Shown here piece by piece: positions 1 through 5,908 of a stretch of 8,418 bases of DNA. The first letter of the stretch is position 1; every line of letters begins with the position of its first letter. Origin of the DNA: Candidatus Limimorpha equi (GTDB lineage: Bacteria; Bacteroidota; Bacteroidia; Bacteroidales; F082); assembly GCA_018065885.1 (NCBI GenBank), contig JAGHSL010000265.1, forward strand, positions 1-8,418, read 5' to 3'. A program made the position numbers and the translations under genes. The notes under the pieces were generated by a model, which worked only from the letters and a program-made list of their open reading frames with translations, did no database searches and was not told the DNA's origin.

Positions 1-6
1 TACAAT

Positions 7-1275
7 ATGAAAGACACTAAAATTTGTGTAATCGGTCTCGGTTACGTCGGCCTGCCATTAGCACGCCTGTTCTCAACTAAGTATCAAACTGTCGGCTTCG
101 ACATGAACGCCAAGCGTTGTGAAGCCCTTATGGCTGGTCACGATGCCACCCTCGAAGTGGCTGATGACATCCTGCAAGATGCTATCAACAACCATGGTTT
201 CGTCTGCACATCCGACATCGAGAAAATCAAGGACTGCAACTTCTATGTGGTTGCCGTGCCTACCCCTGTCGATAGCGACAACAATCCTGACCTCACTCCT
301 CTGGTAGGTGCTTCCACCACCGTCGGCAAGGTCATCTCAAAAGGTGATGTGGTGGTCTACGAATCCACCGTCTATCCTGGCGTCACCGAAGACGAGTGCA
401 TCCCTGTCGTGGAGAAAGTCTCCGGCCTGAAGATGAACGTCGATTTCTATGGCGGCTACAGCCCAGAGCGTATCAATCCTGGCGACAAGCAGCATACCGT
501 GGAACACATCAAGAAAGTGACTTCGGGTTCAACGCCAGAAATCGGCAAATATATTAATGAGGTGTATAGCTCGGTCATCACCGCTGGCACACATCTGGCT
601 CCGAACATCAAGGTGGCTGAGGCTGCCAAGGTCATTGAGAACTCGCAGCGCGACATCAACATCGCTTTCGTCAACGAGCTGTCCAAGATCTTCAACAAGA
701 TGGGCATCGACACTTTGGACGTGCTGGAAGCTGCCGGCACCAAGTGGAACTTCCTGCCATTCCGTCCGGGTCTGGTTGGTGGTCACTGCATCGGCGTCGA
801 TCCTTACTATCTGGCACAGTGCGCCAAACGTTACGGCTACAACCCTGAAATCATCCTCGCTGGTCGTCGCATGAATGACGGCATGGGCGAACATGTCGCT
901 ACCGAAACCATCAAGCTGATGCTGAAGAAAGGCATTCAGGTTCTGCACAGCGACATCCTCATCCTTGGCTTCACCTTTAAGGAGAACTGCCCTGATGTGC
1001 GCAACACCAAGGTCATCGACATCTACAAGGCTTTGATGGAATACAACCTCAACATCACCGTTTACGACCCATGGGCCAATCCGGCCATCGTGGAACGTGA
1101 ATACGGCATCAAGGTCGTCAACGAACTGCCGGCTGAGAAATTCGATGCCTGCATCGCAGCCGTCGCTCACAAGAAGTTCGAGGGACTGGATGTGACGAGT
1201 CTGCTCAAGCCCCAGCATGTCATCTTCGACGTGAAATGCACGCTCGATAGAGGCATTGTGGATGGAAGGCTGTAA
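7..1275 (+). CDS. Nucleotide-sugar 6-dehydrogenase (WbpO/TviB-like UDP-HexNAc dehydrogenase)
   Basis: This cytoplasmic enzyme family oxidises C6 of a UDP-sugar to the uronic acid in two NAD+-dependent steps, supplying acidic sugars for capsule or O-antigen. The 422-residue length is normal for the family. Visible features are an N-terminal Rossmann motif GLGYVG (residues 10-15), VAVPTP (72-77), ESTVYPG (119-125), the YSPERINPGD signature (151-160) and GGHCIGVDPYYL (258-269) with the catalytic Cys261. A C-terminal UDP-binding domain contains FTFKENCPDVRNTK. The YSPERINPGD form favours the WbpO/TviB branch (UDP-GalNAc or UDP-GlcNAc) over UDP-glucose dehydrogenase, but the substrate is inferred. 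The start is supported by the immediate Rossmann strand; only six bases precede it, so upstream operon partners are out of view. The gene is GC-richer than the next three. Its last 124 bp recur, diverged, at 3161-3284. Confidence 0.93.
   Translation: MKDTKICVIGLGYVGLPLARLFSTKYQTVGFDMNAKRCEALMAGHDATLEVADDILQDAINNHGFVCTSDIEKIKDCNFYVVAVPTPVDSDNNPDLTPLVGASTTVGKVISKGDVVVYESTVYPGVTEDECIPVVEKVSGLKMNVDFYGGYSPERINPGDKQHTVEHIKKVTSGSTPEIGKYINEVYSSVITAGTHLAPNIKVAEAAKVIENSQRDINIAFVNELSKIFNKMGIDTLDVLEAAGTKWNFLPFRPGLVGGHCIGVDPYYLAQCAKRYGYNPEIILAGRRMNDGMGEHVATETIKLMLKKGIQVLHSDILILGFTFKENCPDVRNTKVIDIYKALMEYNLNITVYDPWANPAIVEREYGIKVVNELPAEKFDACIAAVAHKKFEGLDVTSLLKPQHVIFDVKCTLDRGIVDGRL
1152..1275 (+). repeat. Direct repeat, left copy (3' end of the dehydrogenase gene)
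   Basis: The final 124 bp of the dehydrogenase gene, up to and including its stop codon, are repeated in the same orientation at 3161-3284 with 7 mismatches and no gaps. The similarity stops at the stop codon: the following bases differ (aaatctt against gaagcgg). The upstream flanks also differ. The two copies bracket the three-gene cassette. Confidence 0.95.
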
Positions 1276-1339
1276 AAATCTTGTTTTTTTGAAATAAAAT
1301 GCGACGTTCAATCGTTATGTTGTAGATAAATTTATTAAA

Positions 1340-2131
1340 ATGGCTACAATTGGTAATATTCAAACTATTAAAGAAGGGCATTCTGTCAAGGAAGCGGTTG
1401 TGTCTTTTTTTGTGCAGCCATCCATTGTTGACCCATTAAAATATAAGAGTCTCATTCTGGAAGGAGGACGATTTTACGATGTCTTTCAACGATTTGAACC
1501 GATAAAGAACATTTCTGTTAGTTATAATCAAACTACAGAAGAGACTTCTATAAAGAATGTCCATGTTAATGGCTTTAAAATGGTTGCTTTCTCTGACGGT
1601 GAAGTTTTAAGCCTTGTGCAGGGTATAAATCAATTTGACAAAGGCGTTTTCACTTTTCATAGTTTGAAATATGATTCCTATAATAGTTTTTGGAAAGAGG
1701 TAAAGCAACGTGCGTCAATATTGGCATCTTTTGATGAAACCACATATTTGGTAAAATCGTTTGGCTTATCGTATGTGGATGAGTTTCGTGCTTTGAATCC
1801 GGAAGAATTTCAGCTATCCCAGATTTTTAATTTAGAATCGCAATTTGTTCCGCGGATGGTTAGCAGTAGTGATTTGATGGATTATAATCTTTCTTTTCAT
1901 AAGCAAATTAATGATAAAAGGTTTGCTGAAAACTTGGTGATAAAAATAGACAAAGCTCAAAATACAATCAATATTATTAATAATATTAGTTTCGCTATTT
2001 TGCCAATGCCATTTGCAAAATTATTAGAGGATACCTCCATTGACGATTTTATGCAAATTGCTCATGATGAAAATAAATCATTATTGATTAGTTTGTTGGA
2101 TCATAATGTTTCAAAATCGATTGGATTATGA
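1340..2131 (+). CDS. Probable TIGR04255-family protein, first gene of accessory cassette
   Basis: This 263-residue soluble protein has no signal peptide or membrane segment. It resembles the sporadically distributed TIGR04255 family, whose function is unknown. Supporting features are the N-terminal 'KEAVVSFFVQP' strand, the central FGLSYVDEF (residues 141-149), which matches the family's G-L-x-Y-x-(N/D) stretch, and a C-terminal His-Asp (242-243) beginning a final helix. This assignment comes from pattern memory and is moderate. The ATG at 1340 follows a 64-bp AT-rich gap after the dehydrogenase stop. The stop codon overlaps the next start (ATGA at 2128-2131), so the two are probably translationally coupled. 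Low G+C and sporadic family distribution suggest horizontal transfer. A role in defence or another conflict system is possible but not shown by the sequence. Confidence 0.8.
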   Translation: MATIGNIQTIKEGHSVKEAVVSFFVQPSIVDPLKYKSLILEGGRFYDVFQRFEPIKNISVSYNQTTEETSIKNVHVNGFKMVAFSDGEVLSLVQGINQFDKGVFTFHSLKYDSYNSFWKEVKQRASILASFDETTYLVKSFGLSYVDEFRALNPEEFQLSQIFNLESQFVPRMVSSSDLMDYNLSFHKQINDKRFAENLVIKIDKAQNTINIINNISFAILPMPFAKLLEDTSIDDFMQIAHDENKSLLISLLDHNVSKSIGL

Positions 2132-2604
2132 TAGCTTTACCTCAACAACCAAATGTCGCCATTGAGCAAATAATAACTAGTCCATTTGCTTCAAAACCGG
2201 TTTTCGCATGTCATTATGACTTTTTGAAGGATTATATGGCTACATCATCCCGTACTGCTGTAAAAAACAAAGTTAGTTTAATTTCGATGTTAGATGACAA
2301 TTGGGATGGGTATGGGGCTGTAAAACCGTGTAATGAGGTTATTAGCAATACATATAAGGCGCTTGATGCATTTTGTGAATACGGATATTGTTTGCAGACA
2401 GATGAAGATGTGTATCCTACTCCATACGGGAGTATTGTACTCGATTATAAATCGTATGCAGGGCTTCTGTCTGTTGAAATAGGAAAAACAAAACTTGGCT
2501 TTTTCACGGATTTTGTAAATGGAGACAATATGTGTTCAGCAGGCATTGATACTTCATTTAGAGAAGTTCCAGAACAACTAAAGAAAGCTTTAGCCTGTTT
2601 GTGA
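2128..2604 (+). CDS. Hypothetical protein with NWDGYGA motif, second gene of accessory cassette
   Basis: This is a 158-residue protein of unknown function. The most distinctive stretch is LDDNWDGYGA (residues 55-64), followed by a helix and then YPTPYGSIVLDY (about 91-102). Similar 'L-x-x-N/G-W-D-G-Y-G-A ... P-x-x-x-G-x-I-x-L/x-x-(D/E)-(Y/W)' proteins occur as short accessory-region genes, from memory and without a named function. No signal peptide, membrane helix or recognisable catalytic triad is seen. The start overlaps the previous stop by four bases (ATGA), and the next gene begins 8 bp after its stop, so the three genes form one transcriptional unit. The tight coupling suggests that the products act together, perhaps as a complex. 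Confidence 0.78.
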   Translation: MIALPQQPNVAIEQIITSPFASKPVFACHYDFLKDYMATSSRTAVKNKVSLISMLDDNWDGYGAVKPCNEVISNTYKALDAFCEYGYCLQTDEDVYPTPYGSIVLDYKSYAGLLSVEIGKTKLGFFTDFVNGDNMCSAGIDTSFREVPEQLKKALACL

Positions 2605-2612
2605 TATAAGAT

Positions 2613-3143
2613 ATGATAGTTTCTAAACAACTTGAACCTGATGAGAAGTGCATTAGATGTTTGTTGCATCCGTTGATGTTTAGTCATAGGAAGGGGCTTC
2701 AGAATTATTGTGTACTTCCACCTCTAAATGGAAATAAAGTATCGTTGTTGCGTTTGCGATATGCGAAAGATGGACTCGCTTTTTGTTTTCGTTTTGGTAA
2801 GAGTTTATTGGTAAAGAATAATGAATTTGTTGGGTTGGCTATGCTTACGCCGAATATTGTAGCTGAATGTAATGCTGTGATTAAAAATGTTGCCAATCCG
2901 GTTTTTGCTGAGATAGTTTATGCTCCAATGACAAAGGGCAATTATGTGGATTTGACACTTGATGTTGATACAGATGACCCCGACATAGATTTGCCAATGC
3001 ATGCGGATCTTACCTATTACAATTTGGAAGAAGGAGATGTGAAAACAAATCTTCGAATGTACGCTCATGAATTAATTAAAAAAGTCGAATATGCTTTTTG
3101 TGAAGAAGATGCTCTGAAAAACTGGGGGAAGTTTGAACAATAA
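2613..3143 (+). CDS. Hypothetical protein, third gene of accessory cassette
   Basis: This 176-residue protein has no recognised family. An N-terminal CLLHPLMFSHRKG stretch (residues 16-28) is followed by LPPLNGNKVSLLRLRYA (about 35-51), a beta-rich middle, and an acidic segment DVDTDDPDIDLP (about 117-128). It ends in a charged helical tail. There is no signal peptide or membrane segment. I recall proteins with a similar 'HP ... G ... LP ... N-x-(V/S)-S-x-x-R-x-x-Y' opening following NWDGYGA-type genes, so it is probably the regular third partner of this cassette; that linkage is inference. The gene starts 8 bp after the previous stop. Seventeen bp after its stop codon the displaced dehydrogenase tail begins, so nothing further is co-transcribed as part of the cassette. 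Confidence 0.75.
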   Translation: MIVSKQLEPDEKCIRCLLHPLMFSHRKGLQNYCVLPPLNGNKVSLLRLRYAKDGLAFCFRFGKSLLVKNNEFVGLAMLTPNIVAECNAVIKNVANPVFAEIVYAPMTKGNYVDLTLDVDTDDPDIDLPMHADLTYYNLEEGDVKTNLRMYAHELIKKVEYAFCEEDALKNWGKFEQ

Positions 3144-3160
3144 TTGGGCAAGTGTTATTT

Positions 3161-3284
3161 CATCGTAGCCGTCGCTCACAAGAAGTTCGAAGGACTGGAT
3201 GTGACAAGTCTACTCAGGCCCCAGCATGTCATCTTCGACGTGAAGTGCACGCTCGATAGAGGCATTGTGGATGGTAGGCTGTAA
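3161..3284 (+). pseudogene. Displaced 3' remnant of the nucleotide-sugar dehydrogenase gene
   Basis: This is a second copy of the last 124 bp of the dehydrogenase gene, open in frame and ending at the equivalent TAA. Seven mismatches separate the copies. Five are synonymous, and the other two give Ala-to-Val (IAAVAH to IVAVAH) and Lys-to-Arg (LLKPQ to LLRPQ). The mostly silent differences show that both ends evolved under coding selection, so the two copies are alleles from different lineages rather than a recent duplication. The remnant has no start codon or promoter of its own and should not be translated. It probably marks the resident gene end pushed downstream when the cassette arrived. 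Confidence 0.9.
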
Positions 3285-3345
3285 GAAGCGGAAACTCTAT
3301 GGAAAAGTCTTCGCGTATCGCTAGTGTTTTTCTATCTGAAAATCT

Positions 3346-3383
3346 AAAAGATACGTGCAGATCCGTGTGATAAGTGGAGAAAA
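3346..3383. repeat. Dispersed repeat R1 (ATACGTG-type), ahead of the ATPase/STAS gene
   Basis: This 38-bp element matches 4486-4523 with 4 mismatches and ends in the shared GTGGAGAAAA block. It is built from three roughly 9-10-bp-spaced variants of ATACGTG. It lies between the displaced dehydrogenase tail and the start of the next gene. Short (A)TCCGTGT-(A)ATCCGTGG-like intergenic repeats are widespread in bacteria, including Bacteroidetes, so this may belong to that class. Confidence 0.75.
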
Positions 3384-3415
3384 AAAGAAAATCACGTTAT
3401 AAACACCAATAAACG

Positions 3416-4366
3416 ATGAACGTATCATTTCTGTTAAAGCAGTATTTTAGCGGCAAGGATGATGTCAGTATTGATGTGTTTGACGCACATACACTCAACG
3501 ATGTCTATCAGAATGTGCTCAAGACCCTGACTTCACATTTCGAGATAGAGGTCAGCGTGTTGCAGGCATTAAGTTACTGTTTTTACGAGATTCTGGATAA
3601 TGTTCACATACATTCAGGAAGGCCGATAGGAACCGCCATGACGCATTTTGATGCTGAAAGGGAAGTTCTTCGAGTTCTGGTCGCTGACGATGGCATGGGA
3701 ATCCGAGAGTCTCTTGCAGAGAATGACAGGTTCCGCAACATTACAGAGGAAGAGGCCATACGGCTGTGTCTGGAGGACTCGGTTACCGATGGTAAGGGGA
3801 TGGGATTTGGACTGTATGCAACTTCCCGGCTGATGAAAGACGTGGGGTTACAGTTCGTCATTCACTCAGGGCATCACAAGCTCATCAGCAAGGATGGGGT
3901 CACGGAAACAGTTGAAAACGGATTGTGGCAAGGCACCATTGTGTATATGGAGATTAGCACTTCAAGGGAAATAGATCCCAACGATGTGGTGGAGCATCGT
4001 ACCGATGCAGAAGTGCAGTATAACGAGAGTTTTGTCGAGACAGAGGAGTTGGATGAATTATGGAAGGACCTTCCTGCCGACACGACATTCGCATTCTCCC
4101 AATATGGAACTGACTTCGGTACACGGGATATGGGAGCAAAGATACGCCAAGAACTTCATTCTTTCCTTGACCAAGGCGTCAGCGTTGCATTGGATTTTTC
4201 AGGTGTCAATGTGGTGTCTAACTCATTCTCCGATGAATGCATTGCAAAACTGTTGCTGGAAATGCCTTTGGAAAAGTTGAAGCAACTCACCACTTTCCGG
4301 AACCTCACTCCAATGGCTGAACGCAGCATTCTCGTTGCACTTCAAAGGAGATACAAAATGCAGTAA
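3416..4366 (+). CDS. GHKL-type ATPase fused to a C-terminal STAS-like (DUF4325) domain
   Basis: This 316-residue cytoplasmic protein is probably a switch or signalling regulator. The N-terminal half carries the histidine-kinase-like ATPase motifs: an N box E58-x-x-D61-N62-x-H64, a G1 box DDGMG (91-95), and a G2 box GKGMGFGL (126-133). No phospho-acceptor H box or sensor domain is seen, so it resembles anti-sigma-factor kinases more than two-component kinases. The C-terminal part (about 222-316) matches the DUF4325 STAS-like type, with YGTDFGTRDMG (230-240) and LDFSGVNVVSNSFSDE (259-274). STAS/ATPase pairs are usually partner-switching proteins encoded separately; here both are in one chain. 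It lies beside polysaccharide genes, and repeats R1 and R2 flank it on either side, so it is probably transcribed independently. Its substrate or partner is unknown. Confidence 0.85.
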   Translation: MNVSFLLKQYFSGKDDVSIDVFDAHTLNDVYQNVLKTLTSHFEIEVSVLQALSYCFYEILDNVHIHSGRPIGTAMTHFDAEREVLRVLVADDGMGIRESLAENDRFRNITEEEAIRLCLEDSVTDGKGMGFGLYATSRLMKDVGLQFVIHSGHHKLISKDGVTETVENGLWQGTIVYMEISTSREIDPNDVVEHRTDAEVQYNESFVETEELDELWKDLPADTTFAFSQYGTDFGTRDMGAKIRQELHSFLDQGVSVALDFSGVNVVSNSFSDECIAKLLLEMPLEKLKQLTTFRNLTPMAERSILVALQRRYKMQ

Positions 4367-4385
4367 AAATATTGTTGTTATTAAG

Positions 4386-4408
4386 ATTCGCATGATACGT
4401 GGAGAAAA
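4386..4408. repeat. Dispersed repeat R2 (partial ATACGTG-type), after the ATPase/STAS gene
   Basis: This 23-bp partial copy matches 4501-4523 at 20 of 23 positions and includes the complete GATACGTGGAGAAAA core. It begins 20 bp after the stop codon of the ATPase/STAS gene. It lacks the leftmost ATACGTG unit seen in R1 and R3. Confidence 0.65.
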
Positions 4409-4485
4409 AAATTAAAGTCAATTAATGTCCCATTGGCGGAAATTAATGTTTAGAGAAAGGAAGTCGCATTTGTGGAAGAAAGAAA

Positions 4486-4523
4486 AAAAGATACGTGTAA
4501 ATACGTGTGATACGTGGAGAAAA
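4486..4523. repeat. Dispersed repeat R3 (complete ATACGTG-type), left of the cupin fragment
   Basis: This 38-bp copy is the most regular one: ATACGTG occurs at 4491-4497, 4501-4507 and 4510-4516, followed by GAGAAAA. It matches R1 with 4 mismatches. It ends only one base before the fragment of the cupin gene, so repeat and fragment may mark the same rearrangement junction. Confidence 0.75.
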
Positions 4524-4524
4524 T

Positions 4525-4556
4525 GCCGCCATCTCATCGAAGCAGGAGGGGGAGAA
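4525..4556 (+). pseudogene. Internal fragment of the WbuC-like cupin gene
   Basis: Bases 4525-4551 are identical to 6147-6173 inside the downstream cupin gene (27 of 27). After one extra G, the next four bases also match. The segment corresponds to cupin residues 80-90 (SRHLIEAGGE region). A chance match of this length in 8 kb is not credible. The rest of the cupin gene is absent here, so this is a recombination scar or the remnant of an earlier copy, lying 181 bp before the fic start. Confidence 0.85.
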
Positions 4557-4593
4557 ACTTATTTTTGACGAGGCATACAAAAAAACACCTTGT

Positions 4594-4601
4594 TAATTTT
4601 G
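4594..4601 (+). promoter_or_regulatory. Possible Bacteroidetes -7 promoter box for fic
   Basis: TAATTTTG fits the Bacteroidetes -7 consensus TAnnTTTG exactly. A TTTG at 4564-4567 could serve as the -33 box, but the 26-bp gap is longer than the usual 19-21 bp, which weakens the call. Transcription would begin just ahead of the first palindrome at 4611, leaving the palindromic array in the 5' leader. Confidence 0.3.
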
Positions 4602-4609
4602 ACAAAGCC

Positions 4610-4723
4610 TTATTTTAGAAAATGCGAAAAAACTAAAATAGCGATGTGGTTTATTTTAGTTTTTGGTCGAAAACTAAAATGGTCAAATGGTTTATTTCAA
4701 ATTTTACTTGAAAACTTAAATAA
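4610..4723 (+). promoter_or_regulatory. Three 41-bp-spaced palindromic units upstream of fic (putative operator array)
   Basis: Three imperfect palindromes start at 41-bp intervals. Unit 1 pairs TATTTTAG (4611-4618) with CTAAAATA (4633-4640). Unit 2 pairs ATTTTAGTTTT (4653-4663) with AAAACTAAAAT (4670-4680). Unit 3 pairs TTATTT (4692-4697) with AAATAA (4718-4723). The sequence between the arms also resembles itself from unit to unit, so they are tandem direct repeats as well. The array ends 14 bp before the fic ATG. The Fic protein has a C-terminal winged-helix region, so autoregulation through these sites is a plausible inference. RNA hairpins in the leader are the alternative. Confidence 0.6.
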
Positions 4724-4737
4724 GCAAAGCATTTGTT

Positions 4738-5881
4738 ATGAAAGGTTTTATATCAGGCGTTTACAAGAATCAGGGCTATTACAACAGCTTTAGTCCGAAC
4801 ATGATAAATCATCAATGGATAATTGATGACATGGAGATAGTCACTTTATTGAGTAAAGCCGACAGGATGCTTGGACATCTTGACATGTATTCTGAGCACA
4901 TTCCAAATATCGACCTTTTCATTTCAATGCATATCATGAAGGAAGCCACACAGTCATCAAAGATTGAAGGAACACAGACAAAGATGGAAGATGCAATTCT
5001 TGATGAAGAATATGTCCCACTTGACAAGAGAGATGACTGGAAAGAGGTGCATAAACTATATAGATGCCATGAACGAAGCCGTAAAAGCCATGAAAGACCT
5101 TCCGTTTTCTTCACGGCTCATTCGGATGATTCACAATACGTTGATGCAAGGTGTCAGAGGCGAAGACAAGACACCAGGCGAATATCGCCGTTCACAGAAT
5201 TGGATTGGCGGTGCAACAATAAATGACGCAATATATGTTCCACCGGTTTTCACCGAAATACCTGAACTCATTGGTGACATTGAAAATTTTGTCCACAACG
5301 AAGACATCAACATTCCGGATTTGGTCAAAATAGCAATCATACATTACCAGTTCGAAACGATTCATCCATTCCTTGATAGAAATGGAAGGACGGGTCGTCT
5401 TCTAATAACCCTTTATCTGGTAAGTAAGGGGCTTTTGAAACGCCCAATACTTTATCTGTCTGATTATTTAGAACATCATCGTAATTCCTATTATCAGTGT
5501 TTGATGAAAGCACGGGAAGAAAACGATTTGCGGCCTTGGCTTAAGTTCTTCCTGACTGGAATCATTAGAACAGCAGATAATGGGGTCAAAACATTTGCAG
5601 ACATTTTATCTGTAGAGAAAGAAAATGAAGAGAAGGCACAGAAATTAGGAACAAGATCGGCCAATGCATTAAAAGTATTGAATAGGATGTATGACAATCC
5701 GATAATTGATGCTCCAACTGTGAAATCCGTCACAAGATTATCGATGGCTTCGGCTTATAAGCTAATATCGGAAATGGAACGGATTGGCTTACTTTCAGAA
5801 ACAACAGGAGAAAAACGGGGAAAGATTTATATTTTGAAGAATTACTTCGACATTTTCAATCGAGAGATTGTGTATGATTAA
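4738..5881 (+). pseudogene. fic: Fic-family AMP-transferase with winged-helix C-terminus, frameshifted
   Basis: Fic enzymes transfer AMP from ATP to hydroxyl groups of target proteins. Two overlapping frames encode one protein: 4738-5052 gives the N-terminus up to ...DDWKEVH, and the other frame from about 5054 gives NYIDAMNEAV to the stop at 5881. Removing one A from the AAA at 5053-5055 restores a continuous 380-residue protein, a normal length for this class. Corrected features are an N-terminal inhibitory-helix motif S73-x3-E77-G78 (class II Fic), the active-site motif HPFLDRNGRTGR (209-220, H209 catalytic), and a winged-helix region (about 306-375). The catalytic motif lies wholly after the shift, so the product from 4738 ends without it at 5226. 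No slippery sequence suggesting programmed shifting is visible. Strong reading-frame conservation on both sides implies a very recent mutation or a sequencing error. Confidence 0.85.
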
Positions 5882-5908
5882 CCCAACACCCATCACCCGT
5901 CACCAACC

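Larger units (their letters stand above)
1152..3284 (+). other. Putative acquired island bounded by dehydrogenase 3'-end repeats
   Basis: This interval runs from the left to the right copy of the 124-bp dehydrogenase tail and encloses three AT-rich genes of one operon-like block. A sample line inside it (1921-1980) is 25% G+C, against 57% in a sample line of the dehydrogenase (361-420). The layout matches an incoming segment that carried its own version of the gene end, leaving the resident end stranded downstream. No integrase, transposase or terminal inverted repeat is visible, so homologous recombination between alleles is as likely as site-specific insertion. The island status is inferred; the repeat and the composition shift are directly visible. 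Confidence 0.55.
4367..4737. other. 371-bp spacer rich in repeats and palindromes
   Basis: No gene is supported here. From left to right the spacer holds repeat R2 (4386-4408), an unexplained AT-rich stretch with purine runs, repeat R3 (4486-4523), a short internal fragment of the downstream cupin gene (4525-4556), a Bacteroidetes-like -7 box (4594-4601), and three 41-bp-spaced palindromic units (about 4610-4723) that reach almost to the fic start codon. The boundary between resident DNA and the fic module probably lies near 4525-4560. Confidence 0.7.

Noticed and set aside
529..1311. 260-codon open frame on the - strand inside the dehydrogenase gene
   Set aside because: It is antisense to a clearly conserved dehydrogenase, has no family features, and reflects the codon bias of the real gene.
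1281..1323. Bacteroidetes promoter (TTTG and TATGTTGT) ahead of the three-gene cassette
   Set aside because: The -7-like box departs from TAnnTTTG and the spacing to TTTG (24 bp) is too long; not strong enough to annotate.
3299..3370. 23-codon open frame starting MEKSSRIAS upstream of the ATPase/STAS gene
   Set aside because: Its end lies inside repeat R1, there is no supporting start signal, and such short frames are expected by chance.
4610..4723. Possible CRISPR array because of regular 41-bp spacing
   Set aside because: The units are contiguous imperfect palindromes with related, not unique, sequence between the arms; there are only three and no cas genes.
4590..4793. 67-codon open frame across the palindromic array
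   Set aside because: It is made of repeat sequence, overlaps the fic start in another frame, and has no recognisable protein features.
5050..5060. Programmed ribosomal frameshift in fic
   Set aside because: No slippery heptamer, rare pausing codon or in-frame stop at the site is visible, and Fic proteins are not known to use programmed shifting.
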